Shown here: piece by piece, positions 1 through 9,033 of the stretch | Position numbering within the stretch: position 1 is the stretch's first letter | Layout: every line of letters begins with the position of its first letter | NCBI RefSeq assembly: GCF_020532625.1 | Contig: NZ_JAJAUY010000068.1 | Span: 1-32,487 of the forward strand | Source: Streptomyces antimicrobicus | Lineage (GTDB): Bacteria; Actinomycetota; Actinomycetes; Streptomycetales; Streptomycetaceae | DNA: 32,487 nt | Direction: 5' to 3' | Made by a program: the position numbers and the translations under genes | The notes under the pieces: model-generated | Told to the model about the DNA's origin: nothing | The model's input: the letters and a program-made list of their open reading frames with translations, nothing else | Database searches by the model: none

Positions 1-105
1 GGCCTGGCCCTGGCGGCCGCCCTGCTCCGCGCACGCGGCGGCGCCGGCCCCGCGGCCGGCCCCCCGACCTCCGTCCGCACCGACCCCGACCCCGCAGAGA
101 AATGA
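1..105 (+). CDS. C-terminal end of an upstream gene, probably precorrin-3B synthase (CobG)
   Basis: An open frame enters from the left edge and ends at a TGA at 103-105 that overlaps the ATG of the next gene (ATGA). Only 34 residues are visible: an alanine/leucine-rich helix, then a proline-rich tail ending in AEK. These residues carry no diagnostic motif. The overlap with cobH implies one operon. In actinomycetes with the aerobic cobalamin pathway the gene before cobH is often cobG, a sulfite-reductase-like oxygenase that makes precorrin-3B. The identity is therefore inferred from position alone; the coding status is more certain than the name. Confidence 0.5.
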   Translation, partial: GLALAAALLRARGGAGPAAGPPTSVRTDPDPAEK

Positions 106-749
106 GCGACAGCCCAGTGTTCGAGTACGAGAAGGACGGGGCCGCGATCTACCGGCAGTCCTTTGCCACGATCCGCGCCGAGGCGGACCTCTCCGGTCTG
201 CCCGCCTCGGTCGCCCAGGTCGCGGTGCGGATGATCCACGCCTGCGGGATGACCGACCTCACCCGCGACCTCGGCTACACCGACGAGGTCGTGCTGCGCG
301 CCCGGGCTGCCCTGCACGCCGGAGCCCCGATCCTGTGCGACGTCCAGATGGTCGCCAGCGGCGTCACGCGCAAGCGGCTGCCCGCCGACAACCCGGTGCT
401 GTGCACCCTGTCCGACCCCGCGGTGCCGGAACTGGCCGCGAGGATGGGCACCACGCGCAGCGCCGCCGCCCTGGAACTGTGGCGTGACCGCGGCCTGCTG
501 GAGGGTTCGGTGGTGGCCGTCGGCAACGCGCCGACCGCCCTGTTCCGGCTCCTGGAGATGATCGAGGAGGGCGCGCCGCGTCCGGCCGCCGTCATCGGCG
601 TGCCCGTCGGCTTCATCGGCGCCGCCGAGTCCAAGGACGCCCTCGCCGAACACCCTTCGGGCCTGGACCACTTGATCGTCCGGGGCCGGCGCGGCGGCAG
701 CGCCATAGCGGCCGCGGCCGTCAACGCGATAGCGAGCGAGGAAGAATGA
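102..749 (+). CDS. cobH: Precorrin-8X methylmutase (CobH)
   Basis: A 215-residue protein of normal length for CobH/CbiC, which moves the C11 methyl group of precorrin-8X to C12 to give hydrogenobyrinic acid. The family pattern is clear: PVFEYEKDGAAIYRQSF at the N-terminus, the catalytic-type histidine in VRMIHACGMTD (His46), the DVQMVASG segment, and the C-terminal VIGVPVGFIGAAESK. The start overlaps the preceding stop by ATGA and the end overlaps cobIJ in the same way (746-749), so the three genes should be translated in a coupled manner from one mRNA. No good Shine-Dalgarno precedes the ATG, which fits coupling. Cytoplasmic. Identification is firm. Confidence 0.95.
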   Translation: MSDSPVFEYEKDGAAIYRQSFATIRAEADLSGLPASVAQVAVRMIHACGMTDLTRDLGYTDEVVLRARAALHAGAPILCDVQMVASGVTRKRLPADNPVLCTLSDPAVPELAARMGTTRSAAALELWRDRGLLEGSVVAVGNAPTALFRLLEMIEEGAPRPAAVIGVPVGFIGAAESKDALAEHPSGLDHLIVRGRRGGSAIAAAAVNAIASEEE

Positions 750-2248
750 GCGACCAGCCCAAGGGACGGCTGTACGGGGTCGGACTCGGCCCGGGCGACC
801 CGTCGTTGATGACGCTGCGGGCCGTCGAGGTGATCGGCGAGGCCGACGTGGTGGCGTACCACAGCGCCCGGCACGGGCGGTCGATCGCCCGTTCCATCGC
901 CGAACGGCACCTGCGCGCCGACCACATCGAGGAACCGCTGGTCTACCCGGTCACCACCGGGACCACCGACCACCCCGGCGGCTACCAGGGCGCCATGGAC
1001 GAGTTCTACGAGGAGGCCGCCGCCCGGCTCGCCGCGCACCTGGACGCCGGGCGCACCGTGGCCGTGCTCGCCGAGGGCGACCCGCTCTTCTACGGCTCGT
1101 ACATGCACATGCACAAGCGGCTCGCCGACCGCTACGTGACCGAGGTCGTGCCCGGTGTCACCTCCGTGAGCGCCGCCGCGGCCCGGCTGCAGACCCCGCT
1201 GGTCGAGGGCGAGGAGGTGCTCACGATCCTGCCCGGCACCCTGCCGCAGGAGGAGCTCACCGCCCGGCTGGCCGCGACCGACTCCGCGGTCGTGATGAAG
1301 CTCGGCCGCACCTTCCCGGCCGTCCGGGAGGCGCTGGCCGACTCCGGCCGCCTCGGCGAGGCGCGCTACGTGGAGCGGGCGACCATGGCCGGCGAACGCA
1401 CCGGCGACCTCGCGGACATCGAGCCCGGCTCGGTGCCGTACTTCTCGGTGGCCGTCGTGCCCAGCCGCGTCGGCAACCCCGGCGCCAAGCCGTCCGGTCC
1501 GGGCGAGGTCGCCGTCGTCGGCACCGGTCCGGCCGGCCCGCTGTGGCTGACCCCCGAGACCCGGCGGGCGCTGGCCGACGCCGAGGTCCTGGTGGGCTAC
1601 ACCACCTATCTGGACCGGGTGCCGACCCGGCCCGGGCAGGTGCGGCACGGCTCCGACAACAAGGTCGAGTCCGAACGCGCCGAGTTCGCCCTGGACCTGG
1701 CCCGGCGCGGCAAGCGGGTGGCCGTCGTCTCCGGCGGGGACCCGGGCGTGTTCGCGATGGCCACGGCCGTGCTGGAGGTGGCCGGGCAGGACGCGTACAA
1801 GGACGTGCCGGTACGGGTGCTGCCGGGCGTGACGGCCGCGAACGCGGCGGCCGCCGCGGCGGGCGCCCCGCTGGGCCACGACTACGCCACGATCTCCCTG
1901 TCGGACCGGCTCAAGCCCTGGGAGGTCATCGCCGAGCGGCTGCGCGCGGCGGCCGCGGCCGACCTCGTCATGGCCCTGTACAACCCCGGCTCGCGCAGCC
2001 GGACCTGGCAGGTCGCGAGGGCCAAGGAGCTGCTGCTGGAGCTGCGTCCGGCGCACACCCCGGTGGTCGTCGCCCGCGACGTCGGCGGCCCGGAGCAGTC
2101 GGTGCGCATCGTGACCCTGGCCGAACTGGAGCCGGCCGAGGTCGACATGCGCACGATCCTGCTGATCGGCTCCTCGCAGACGAGGATCACCGCGCGGGGC
2201 GACGGGACCCGGGTGGCGTGGACTCCCCGGCGGTATCCCGAGGCCTAG
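746..2248 (+). CDS. cobIJ: Fused precorrin-2 C20-methyltransferase / precorrin-3B C17-methyltransferase (CobIJ)
   Basis: A 500-residue fusion of two SAM-dependent tetrapyrrole methylases. Residues 1 to about 245 are CobI-like: GRLYGVGLGPGDPSLMTLRA at the start and the VLAEGDPLFYGSYMHMHKR loop. From about residue 253 a second methylase begins (GEVAVVGTGPAGPLWLTPET) with the CobJ signatures SGGDPGVFAMA, VLPGVTAANAAAAAAGAPL and LVMALYNPGSRSR. The two halves act at steps before and after CobG in the aerobic pathway, and the fusion is common in actinomycetes. The gene overlaps cobH by ATGA. Its last codons lie in an 18-bp tandem repeat, so the C-terminal PRRYPEA end may differ between relatives. 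It converges on the exporter gene of the peptide operon, with a strong hairpin between them. Confidence 0.94.
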   Translation: MSDQPKGRLYGVGLGPGDPSLMTLRAVEVIGEADVVAYHSARHGRSIARSIAERHLRADHIEEPLVYPVTTGTTDHPGGYQGAMDEFYEEAAARLAAHLDAGRTVAVLAEGDPLFYGSYMHMHKRLADRYVTEVVPGVTSVSAAAARLQTPLVEGEEVLTILPGTLPQEELTARLAATDSAVVMKLGRTFPAVREALADSGRLGEARYVERATMAGERTGDLADIEPGSVPYFSVAVVPSRVGNPGAKPSGPGEVAVVGTGPAGPLWLTPETRRALADAEVLVGYTTYLDRVPTRPGQVRHGSDNKVESERAEFALDLARRGKRVAVVSGGDPGVFAMATAVLEVAGQDAYKDVPVRVLPGVTAANAAAAAAGAPLGHDYATISLSDRLKPWEVIAERLRAAAAADLVMALYNPGSRSRTWQVARAKELLLELRPAHTPVVVARDVGGPEQSVRIVTLAELEPAEVDMRTILLIGSSQTRITARGDGTRVAWTPRRYPEA

Positions 2249-2298
2249 CGCTGTTCCGAGGCCCGGCGGTGTCCCGAGGCCCGGCGGTGTCCCGAGGC
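2227..2298 (+). repeat. Four tandem copies of an 18-bp unit across the end of cobIJ
   Basis: Consecutive 18-base units lie at 2227-2244, 2245-2262, 2263-2280 and 2281-2298. The unit is CCGGCGGTGTCCCGAGGC. Copies 3 and 4 are identical, copy 1 differs by one base, and copy 2 has diverged and contains the cobIJ stop codon (TAG, 2246-2248). The array thus begins inside the coding region and runs into the intergenic space. Because 18 is a multiple of three, read-through would repeat a six-residue motif. It looks like slippage at the edge between the cobalamin genes and the peptide operon. Confidence 0.85.
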
Positions 2299-2334
2299 CC
2301 GGGCGAGCGCCCGCGAGGTCCTCGGGCGCACGGA

Positions 2335-2384
2335 GCGAGGGTCCGGCGGGTCCGTCGTCACGGACGGACCCGCCGGACCCTCGC
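2335..2384. terminator. Strong bidirectional hairpin terminator
   Basis: Bases 2335-2356 and 2363-2384 form a perfect 22-bp, GC-rich stem with a 6-base loop (GTCACG). It lies between the stops of two convergent genes, cobIJ (2248) and the MFS exporter (2424), so it can serve both. There is no T-run, as is usual for hairpin terminators in high-GC actinomycetes. A weaker 7-bp stem (2307-2313 with 2323-2329) lies just before it on the cobIJ side. Confidence 0.85.
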
Positions 2385-2423
2385 GGTGCCGCGGTGCCGC
2401 GGCGCCGCGGGGCGCGCCGCGGT

Positions 2424-3725
2424 CTAGGGCTGCTTGAGCCGGTCGTCGATCTCCGCCTGCGCGGCCGGGGTGAACACGCGCAGGACGGGGACGAAGACGG
2501 CGAGGCAGGCCGCCGCGAGGACCGCCATCGCCGTCGGGGCGGAGGACCATTCCGCCAGGGCGCCCGCGACCGCGGCGCCCACCGGGGTGGAGCCGAAGGC
2601 GAAGAGGCGGAAGACGGCGCCGAACCGGCCCATCATGGAGGACGGGACGAGGGTCTGCATGACCGTGCGGACGTTGACCGTCCAGAGGGTGCCGCCCATG
2701 CCGCCGAGGACGGCGGCGCAGCCCACCGCCCACTTGTTCGCGGACATCGCGGGGACCGCCATCATCGCGCTGGTCAGAAAGATGTTGATCATCATCGCCC
2801 AGCGCCTCCCGAAGAGCCGGTTGAACCCGCCCACGACGAGCGTGCCGCCCACGCCGCCGACACCGAGCGCGCCCACCAGCAGGCCGTAGTCGGCGGCGGT
2901 CAGCCCCATGGGCCCGGTCGCGTACAACGGCATGAGGGCGAACCAGGCGCCCCAGCAGGAGCCCAGTACCGCCACCACCACGGCCAGCATGCGCAGCAGC
3001 CGGTGCCGCCACAGGAAGCCCAGGCCCTCGCCGATCTGCGCGCGGACGGACGGGGCCGCGGCCCCCTCGCCGCCCGCCGCGCCGCCCCGGAACCGGTAGA
3101 CCAGCAGGGCCAGCAGAGCCGCGGTCAGGGCGTAGCCGACCAGGGTGGCACCGAGCGCGAAGGCCGCGCCCACGCCCACCAGCAGACCGCCGACGAAGGG
3201 ACCGGCGAACTCCTGGCACACCGTTTCGGCGCCCGTCACCAGGGCGTTCGCCCGCTCCCGGCCGGTCACCGCGACGACGTCGGGGACGAGCGCCGCCGCG
3301 GCCGTCATGGCGAGCACCTCGGCGACGCCCAGGACGGCCCCGCACACGTAGATGGTCGGCAGGTTCAGCAGGTCCGCGACGGCTAGCCCGAGCAGCACGC
3401 CGACCATCAGGACCTGGACCCCGTTGGCCAGCCACACCAGTTTGCGCCGGTCGGCACGGTCCACCAGGACCCCGATGTGCAACGCGGTGAGCAGCCACGG
3501 CAGGGACAGCGACAGCATCACACCCGATATGAGCGCCGGGGACCGGGTGAGGGTCGTGGCCACGAGCGGGAGGGCGATCTTCATGACGCCGTCCGCGAGA
3601 TTGGTGACGGCGGTGAACACGACCAGCACGGCGGTGTTCCGCCGGCTGGAAGCGATCGTGTCCACCTCCGCCACCCCGTCCACCGGCCCGGCCACGACGT
3701 CGTGGTCAGGCGATGCTTCGGTCAT
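2424..3725 (-). CDS. MFS drug/siderophore-type exporter
   Basis: A 433-residue major facilitator with 11 to 12 hydrophobic segments after a short acidic N-terminus. The inner-loop signature VLVDRADRRKLVWLANGVQV lies between helices 2 and 3, and the second-half counterpart is FNRLFGRRWAMMINIFL. The layout resembles the MFS_3 (DHA3, EntS-like) group, members of which export siderophores and macrolides. It is the last gene of the minus-strand peptide operon; its ATG overlaps the stop of the NRPS gene by ATGA, so it is probably co-translated with it. The likely role is export of the operon's product and self-protection, inferred from context. It ends 40 bases from the terminator hairpin. Confidence 0.88.
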   Translation of the reverse strand: MTEASPDHDVVAGPVDGVAEVDTIASSRRNTAVLVVFTAVTNLADGVMKIALPLVATTLTRSPALISGVMLSLSLPWLLTALHIGVLVDRADRRKLVWLANGVQVLMVGVLLGLAVADLLNLPTIYVCGAVLGVAEVLAMTAAAALVPDVVAVTGRERANALVTGAETVCQEFAGPFVGGLLVGVGAAFALGATLVGYALTAALLALLVYRFRGGAAGGEGAAAPSVRAQIGEGLGFLWRHRLLRMLAVVVAVLGSCWGAWFALMPLYATGPMGLTAADYGLLVGALGVGGVGGTLVVGGFNRLFGRRWAMMINIFLTSAMMAVPAMSANKWAVGCAAVLGGMGGTLWTVNVRTVMQTLVPSSMMGRFGAVFRLFAFGSTPVGAAVAGALAEWSSAPTAMAVLAAACLAVFVPVLRVFTPAAQAEIDDRLKQP

Positions 3726-6700
3726 CGCAACTCCGTTCGGTGCAAGGCGGGATCCGTGCGGCGGCGCAGCACGGGCCGGGCCGGCCGCGTGCCGACCGGC
3801 CGGGCCCCGAGCGCGGCCACGGTCGGTGATTCGAACAGATCGCGCACGGTCAGGTCGAGGCCGGTGACCGCGCGGACGCGGTTGACCAGTCTCGCGGCGA
3901 GCAGCGAGTGCCCGCCGAGGTCGAAGAAGCTGTCGTGGACGCCCACGGTGGCCACCCCGAGGACATCGGCGAACACCTCGCAGAGCGTGCGCTCCCGGGC
4001 GTTGCGGGGCGGGGTCGGGACGCCCTCGGCACCGACCTCCGGCAGCACCAGTGCCCGGCGGTCGAGCTTGCCGTTGGCGGTCAGCGGCAGCGCGTCGAGC
4101 ACCACGTAGGCCGCGGGCACCATGTACACGGGCAGCTTGGACGCGGCGAACTCCCGCAGCGTGGCGGACGTCGGTCGCTCCGGCGCGGTCGCGGACGGCG
4201 TCACGAACGCCACCAGCCGCTGCTCGCCCGAGGGCAGCCGGTCCGCCAGGACGGCCGCCTGCGCGACGGCCGGACAGCCGAGCAGCACGCCCACGATCTC
4301 GTCGAGTTCGATCCGCACGCCACGGATCTTGACCTGGTCGTCGACCCGGCCGAGGAACTCCACGGCTCCGTCGGCCCGGAACCGCGCCCGGTCGCCGGAG
4401 CGGTACATCCGGGTCCCGGGAGGGCCGAAGGGGTCGGCCACGAAGCGGGCGGCGGTCAGGTCAGGACGGTTGAGGTAGCCCCGGCCCACGTTCGCGCCGG
4501 CGAGGTACAGCTCGCCGGCCACGCCGGGCGGCACCGGCCGCAGCGTCTCGTCGAGGACGTACACCCGGCAGTTCCAGATCGGTCCGCCGATCGGGGCCGT
4601 CGCCGGCCATCCGTCCACGTCCGCGGGCAGTGCGGCGGCGGTGATGACATGGGTCTCCGACGGCCCGTACTCGTTGTGCAGCGAGACGTGCGGCCGCTCC
4701 CGGAAGAAGCGCACGACCTGGTCGGTCAGCCGCAGCGCCTCGCCCGCCTGCCGCACGTGCCGCAGGCGCGCCAGCTCCAGCCCCAGCTCGTCGGCCGCTT
4801 CGCAGACCGCGTTCACCACGAGGTCGGGTGCGAACAGCTCGGTGGCGCCCTCCCGGTCCAGCCAGCGGGCCAGCTCCACCGGGTCGAGCCGGGTCTCCTC
4901 CGTGGGGACGAGCAGTGCCTTGCCGTGCAGGAAGGCACCCAGGAACTCGTGGATCGACGCGTCGAACATGAGCGAGCTGAAGTGCGCCACCCGGCAGCCC
5001 TCGCTGCCCGGATAGGTGCTGCGCCCCCAGGCCAGGAGGTTCACCAGCACCTGGGTCTGGACGACGACGCCCTTGGGCCTGCCCGTCGACCCGGACGTGT
5101 AGATGACGAACGAGGCGTCCTGGGGCCCGGGGACACCGAGGAGCTCGTCCGCGGTCAGGTCGGCCCCGTCGTAGGACGCGGTGATCGCGGCCCAGCCCGC
5201 GTCGTCCAGCCGTACCGCGGGCACCCCGGGCAGCAGGCCGTCCGCCGCCGTGAGGGCCAGCGCCGGCCGGGCGTCCTCGACGATGTAGGCCCGGCGGTCG
5301 GCCGGGTACTCCGGATCGATGGGCAGGTAGACCGCCCCCGCCTTGAGGATCGCCACATAGGCGAGCACGAGGTCCACGGAGCGCGGCAGCGACACCGCGA
5401 CCCGGACCTCGGGCCCGGCGCCCCGGTCGACCAGGAGGCGGGCGAGGCGGTTGGCGCGCTCGTTCATCCGGGCGTACGTCAGCCGGGTACGGCCGTCGCT
5501 GAGAGCGAGGCTGTCGGGGGACTCGGCCACGCGCTGCTCGATCTGCGCGGCGAGGGAGGCCGTGGGCACCGGCATCGCCGTGTCGTTCCACTCGCGCAGG
5601 AGGTCGAGTTCCCGGTCGCTGATCAGGCCGATCGTCGAGATCCGCCGGTCCGGGCCCGCCACCACCGCCCGCAGCAGTCGTTCGAGGCGCTCGACCATGC
5701 CCTCCACGGTGGCCCGGTCGAACAGGCCGGTCGCGAACTCGACACTGCCCGCCACCCCGCCGTACCCGCCCGCGCCGTCGACGTGCTCGGCCAGGTTGAA
5801 CAGGAGGTCGAACTTGGCCGTGCCGGTGCCGACCGCCTCGGCACGGTCGGTCAGCGCGGGCGCCTCGAAGCGGTCCCCGCCCACGTCCTCGAAGACGAGC
5901 ATGGTCTGGAAGAGCGGGTGCCGAGCGGGGGAGCGCACCGGGTTGACCGCCTCGACCACGGCCTCGAACGGGACGTCCTGGTGGGCGAGCGCGGCCAGGG
6001 TTCGGCCGCGGACGCGTGCCAGCAGCTCCCGGAAGGTCGGCTCGCCGCTGAGGTCCGTGCGCAGCACGACCGTGTTGACGAAGAACCCGACGAGGCCGTC
6101 CAGCGCCTCGTCGTCGCGACCGGCGACCGCGGAGCCCAACGGGATGTCGTCCCCGCCGCCCAGGCGGTGGACCAGGGCGGCCAGCGCGGCCTGCACGGCC
6201 ATGAAGACCGTGCAGCCGTTCGCGCGGGCGAGCGCGGCGAGTTCCCGGTGCAGGTCGGCGTCCAGACGTACGGGGATCCGGTCGCCGCGGTGGTCGGCGG
6301 TGGCGGACCGGGGCCGGTCGTAGGGCAGCGCCAGCTCCTCCGGAAGGCCGCTCAGCGCCTCGCGCCAGTACCGCAGCTGCCGGGCGATCCGGCTGCCGCC
6401 GTCGGAGGGATCCCCGAGGAACTCCCGCTGCCAGAGGGTGTAGTCGGCGTACTGGACGGGCAGCGGGGCGAAGGCCGGCGCGCGGCCCCGCGCACGGGCG
6501 AGGTAGGCGGTGTTCAGGTCCTGGCCGAGCGGGACGTCGGACCAGCCGTCCGTCGCGATGTGGTGCACGCTCAGCAGCAGGACACGCCGTCCGTCGCCGA
6601 CCTCCAGCAGCCGCGCCCGCACCGGGGGCCGGCGGGTGAGGTCGAACGGCTCGGCCGTCTCGGCCTCGACGGCGGCCTCCAGCCCGTCGGCCGGCACGCT

Positions 6701-8791
6701 CACCCGCGTCAGCGGGGGAACCGCCGCCGGCCCCTGCAGGACCTGCTGGTACGGCTCGCCGTCGTGCTCCGGGAAGACCGTGCGCAGGCTCTCGTGCCGG
6801 TGCACCACGTCCGCGAGCGCGTCCCTCAGCACCTCCGGGTCGACGTCGTCGCGCAGCGGGAGGGCGACCGTGGTGTTGTACGTGGCCGACGCGCCTTCGA
6901 ACCGGTCGAGGAACCACAGCCGCCGCTGGGCGTACGACAGCGGCACGCGCTCGGGGCGGTCGCGGGGCGCCAACGCCGCCGGGGCGGGCTCCGCGTCCGC
7001 CAGCCGCTCGGCGAGCAGGGCCACGGTCGGTGCCTCGAACAGCGTCTGCACGTCGACCGCCGCTTCCAGGGCCGACCGGATGCGCCCGGCCAGCCGGGCC
7101 GCGGCCAGCGAGTGCCCGCCCAGCTCGAAGAAGTTGTCGTCCGGGCCGACCACGGGACGCCCGAGGACCTGGGCGAACAGCTCGCACAGCAGCCGCCGGC
7201 GCGGATCGCGGACGTCCGCGGAGGCGGCGGCCGCAGTCGGGAACCGGGGCGCGGGCAGCGCGGTCCGGTCGACCTTGCCGCTCGCACCGGCCGGCAGGGC
7301 CTCCATGGTCGTGACCACCTTCGGAACCAGGTGGTCCGGCAGCTGCTCCCGCATCGCGGCGAGGGCGCGGTCGGCGCGGAAGCCGCCTGCGGCGGCCGGC
7401 ACCACATACGCCACGAGCTGCTTGTCACCGGCCGGATCCGGACGGACCACGACGACGGCCTGCGCCACGCCCGGCGCCCGCCGCAGCACGGCCTCCACCT
7501 CGCCGAGCTCGATGCGATGCCCGCGGATCTTGACCTGGTCGTCCGTGCGGCCGTGGAACAGCAGCGTGCCCTGCGGCGTCACGCTCACCCGGTCGCCGGT
7601 GCGGTACATGCGCGCGCCCGGGCCGTCCGCGAACGGGCACGCGACGAACCGCAGCGCGGTGAGGCCCGGCCGGCGCAGGTAGCCGTCGGCCAGGGCGTCG
7701 CCCGCGATGTACAGCTCACCCGTGACGCCCTGCGGCGCGGGGCGCAGCCGGTCGTCGAGCACGAGGTAGCGCACGCCCGGGTTGGGCCGGCCGATGGTGA
7801 CCTGGGCGCCGGGCACCACCTCGGCGCCCGAGGTGTCGACCGTGCACTCCGTGGGACCGTACGTGTTGTGCGCGACCACGCCGGGGGCTTCGGCGAGCCG
7901 GCGCCACAGCGGCTGCGGCATCTCCTCGCCGCCGACGACGCACATCAGGGGCCGGCGGGCGGCCGCGGCCAGCAGCCCGTCCTCGATCAGCGCCTCGAAG
8001 TAGGTGGGCGTGCCGTCGAGGTAGTCGATCCCGGCCCGCTCCACGTGGCGGACCACCTCGGCGGGGTCCCGGCGGGTCCGTTCGTCCAGCAGGTGCAGCT
8101 CGTGCCCGGCGCACAGCAGCAGCAGCGCCTGCAGCGAGGCGTCGAAGGACATCGACGTCGTGTGGGCGAGCCGCAAGCGGGTGCCGGGGGCGCGGCCGGT
8201 CGCCGCGGTGAACCGGGCGGTCTTGCGCCGGTACTCCTCGGCCAGCCCGGCGACACCGGTGTGCGGCACCACGACCCCCTTGGGCGTGCCGGTCGACCCC
8301 GACGTGTAGATCACCCACGCCGGGTGGCCGAGCCGCAGCGGCCGGACCCGGTGGGCGTCGGTGGGGTCGCCCGCGTCCGCCGCCGCCCACGCAGGCGGCG
8401 GCTCCTCGTCGAGCGCGAGGACCGCCGGGGCGCCGCCGTACCGCCCGTCCCCGCCGGCCGGGTCGGTGACGACCAGGGCGGGCCGGGCGTCGGCCACCAT
8501 CAGCGCGAGCCGGGCCGGCGGGTACGCCGGGTCGAGCGGGAGGAACGCCGCGCCCGCCTTGGCCACGGCGATCGGTGCCACGACGGCGCGCACGTCGCGC
8601 GGGAGGGCCAGGCCCACCAGGTCGCCGGGGCCGACGCCGCGCCGGATCAGCTCGTGCGCCAGCCCGTTGGCGAGCCGGTTCAGGCCGTCGAAGGTGAGGG
8701 TGACCGAACCGGCGGTGAGCGCGGTCGCCTGCGGCGAGGCGGCCACCCGCTCCTCGAAGAGGGCCGCCAAGGTGCCCGGGGCCGGATTCAT
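3722..8791 (-). CDS. Non-ribosomal peptide synthetase, A-T-C-A-T
   Basis: A 1689-residue synthetase. Domains in order: A1 (about 1-525, core YTSGSTGTPKG), T1 (FFELGGHSL, serine near 560), C (about 615-1045, intact HHIATDGWS near 744), A2 (about 1060-1580, core YTSGSTGRPKG) and T2 (FFDLGGHSL, serine near 1628). There is no N-terminal C domain, no epimerase and no thioesterase. My reading of the A1 pocket is D-A-Q-D-V-G-T-V-D-K, close to known Gln codes. A2 reads D-A-H-F-R-A-E-V-I-K, which I cannot assign. The ATG at 8791 is chosen because it follows a strong GAAGGAGGAA site and overlaps the MbtH stop by ATGA; the frame stays open further upstream but that part is a shadow. The protein probably starts or extends a short chain that also receives Asp from the C*-A-T synthetase. 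Confidence 0.93.
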   Translation of the reverse strand: MNPAPGTLAALFEERVAASPQATALTAGSVTLTFDGLNRLANGLAHELIRRGVGPGDLVGLALPRDVRAVVAPIAVAKAGAAFLPLDPAYPPARLALMVADARPALVVTDPAGGDGRYGGAPAVLALDEEPPPAWAAADAGDPTDAHRVRPLRLGHPAWVIYTSGSTGTPKGVVVPHTGVAGLAEEYRRKTARFTAATGRAPGTRLRLAHTTSMSFDASLQALLLLCAGHELHLLDERTRRDPAEVVRHVERAGIDYLDGTPTYFEALIEDGLLAAAARRPLMCVVGGEEMPQPLWRRLAEAPGVVAHNTYGPTECTVDTSGAEVVPGAQVTIGRPNPGVRYLVLDDRLRPAPQGVTGELYIAGDALADGYLRRPGLTALRFVACPFADGPGARMYRTGDRVSVTPQGTLLFHGRTDDQVKIRGHRIELGEVEAVLRRAPGVAQAVVVVRPDPAGDKQLVAYVVPAAAGGFRADRALAAMREQLPDHLVPKVVTTMEALPAGASGKVDRTALPAPRFPTAAAASADVRDPRRRLLCELFAQVLGRPVVGPDDNFFELGGHSLAAARLAGRIRSALEAAVDVQTLFEAPTVALLAERLADAEPAPAALAPRDRPERVPLSYAQRRLWFLDRFEGASATYNTTVALPLRDDVDPEVLRDALADVVHRHESLRTVFPEHDGEPYQQVLQGPAAVPPLTRVSVPADGLEAAVEAETAEPFDLTRRPPVRARLLEVGDGRRVLLLSVHHIATDGWSDVPLGQDLNTAYLARARGRAPAFAPLPVQYADYTLWQREFLGDPSDGGSRIARQLRYWREALSGLPEELALPYDRPRSATADHRGDRIPVRLDADLHRELAALARANGCTVFMAVQAALAALVHRLGGGDDIPLGSAVAGRDDEALDGLVGFFVNTVVLRTDLSGEPTFRELLARVRGRTLAALAHQDVPFEAVVEAVNPVRSPARHPLFQTMLVFEDVGGDRFEAPALTDRAEAVGTGTAKFDLLFNLAEHVDGAGGYGGVAGSVEFATGLFDRATVEGMVERLERLLRAVVAGPDRRISTIGLISDRELDLLREWNDTAMPVPTASLAAQIEQRVAESPDSLALSDGRTRLTYARMNERANRLARLLVDRGAGPEVRVAVSLPRSVDLVLAYVAILKAGAVYLPIDPEYPADRRAYIVEDARPALALTAADGLLPGVPAVRLDDAGWAAITASYDGADLTADELLGVPGPQDASFVIYTSGSTGRPKGVVVQTQVLVNLLAWGRSTYPGSEGCRVAHFSSLMFDASIHEFLGAFLHGKALLVPTEETRLDPVELARWLDREGATELFAPDLVVNAVCEAADELGLELARLRHVRQAGEALRLTDQVVRFFRERPHVSLHNEYGPSETHVITAAALPADVDGWPATAPIGGPIWNCRVYVLDETLRPVPPGVAGELYLAGANVGRGYLNRPDLTAARFVADPFGPPGTRMYRSGDRARFRADGAVEFLGRVDDQVKIRGVRIELDEIVGVLLGCPAVAQAAVLADRLPSGEQRLVAFVTPSATAPERPTSATLREFAASKLPVYMVPAAYVVLDALPLTANGKLDRRALVLPEVGAEGVPTPPRNARERTLCEVFADVLGVATVGVHDSFFDLGGHSLLAARLVNRVRAVTGLDLTVRDLFESPTVAALGARPVGTRPARPVLRRRTDPALHRTELR

Positions 8792-9033
8792 CGGGGCGTT
8801 CCTCCTTCGGCCGTCCCGGCGCCCGCGCGCCGCGGCGCGCGGACGCTCCGGGGCCGCATGTCGTCCCAGGCCGTCTCGACGTACTCCAGGGCGGACGCCC
8901 GGGCGCCGGGGCCGAAGACGGACCGCCAGCCCGCGGGCACGGCGGCGAAGGCCGGCCACAGCGAGTGCTGCCCCTCGTCGTTGACCAGCACGTGGAACGC
9001 GCCCTCAGCGTCGTCGAAGGGGTTCGTGGTCAT
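8788..9033 (-). CDS. MbtH-like protein
   Basis: An 81-residue protein with the MbtH family pattern: NPFDD at the start, the segment FHVLVNDEGQHSLWPAFAAV, then PAGWRSVFGPG and, near the end, YVETAWDDMRP. MbtH proteins bind NRPS adenylation domains and are often needed for their folding or activity. It overlaps the SufS-like gene upstream and the A-T-C-A-T synthetase downstream by ATGA, so it should be made together with that synthetase. The C-terminal 15 or so residues are a basic, alanine-rich tail beyond the conserved core. Identification is firm. Confidence 0.95.
   Translation of the reverse strand: MTTNPFDDAEGAFHVLVNDEGQHSLWPAFAAVPAGWRSVFGPGARASALEYVETAWDDMRPRSVRAPRRAGAGTAEGGTPR

Noticed and set aside
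275..2056. A minus-strand frame of almost 600 codons opposite cobH and cobIJ
   Set aside because: The plus-strand proteins are unmistakable cobalamin enzymes; the opposite frame has shadow composition.
3722..4100. Hidden thioesterase at the end of the A-T-C-A-T protein
   Set aside because: After the T domain serine only about 60 residues remain and there is no GxSxG, so no TE fits.
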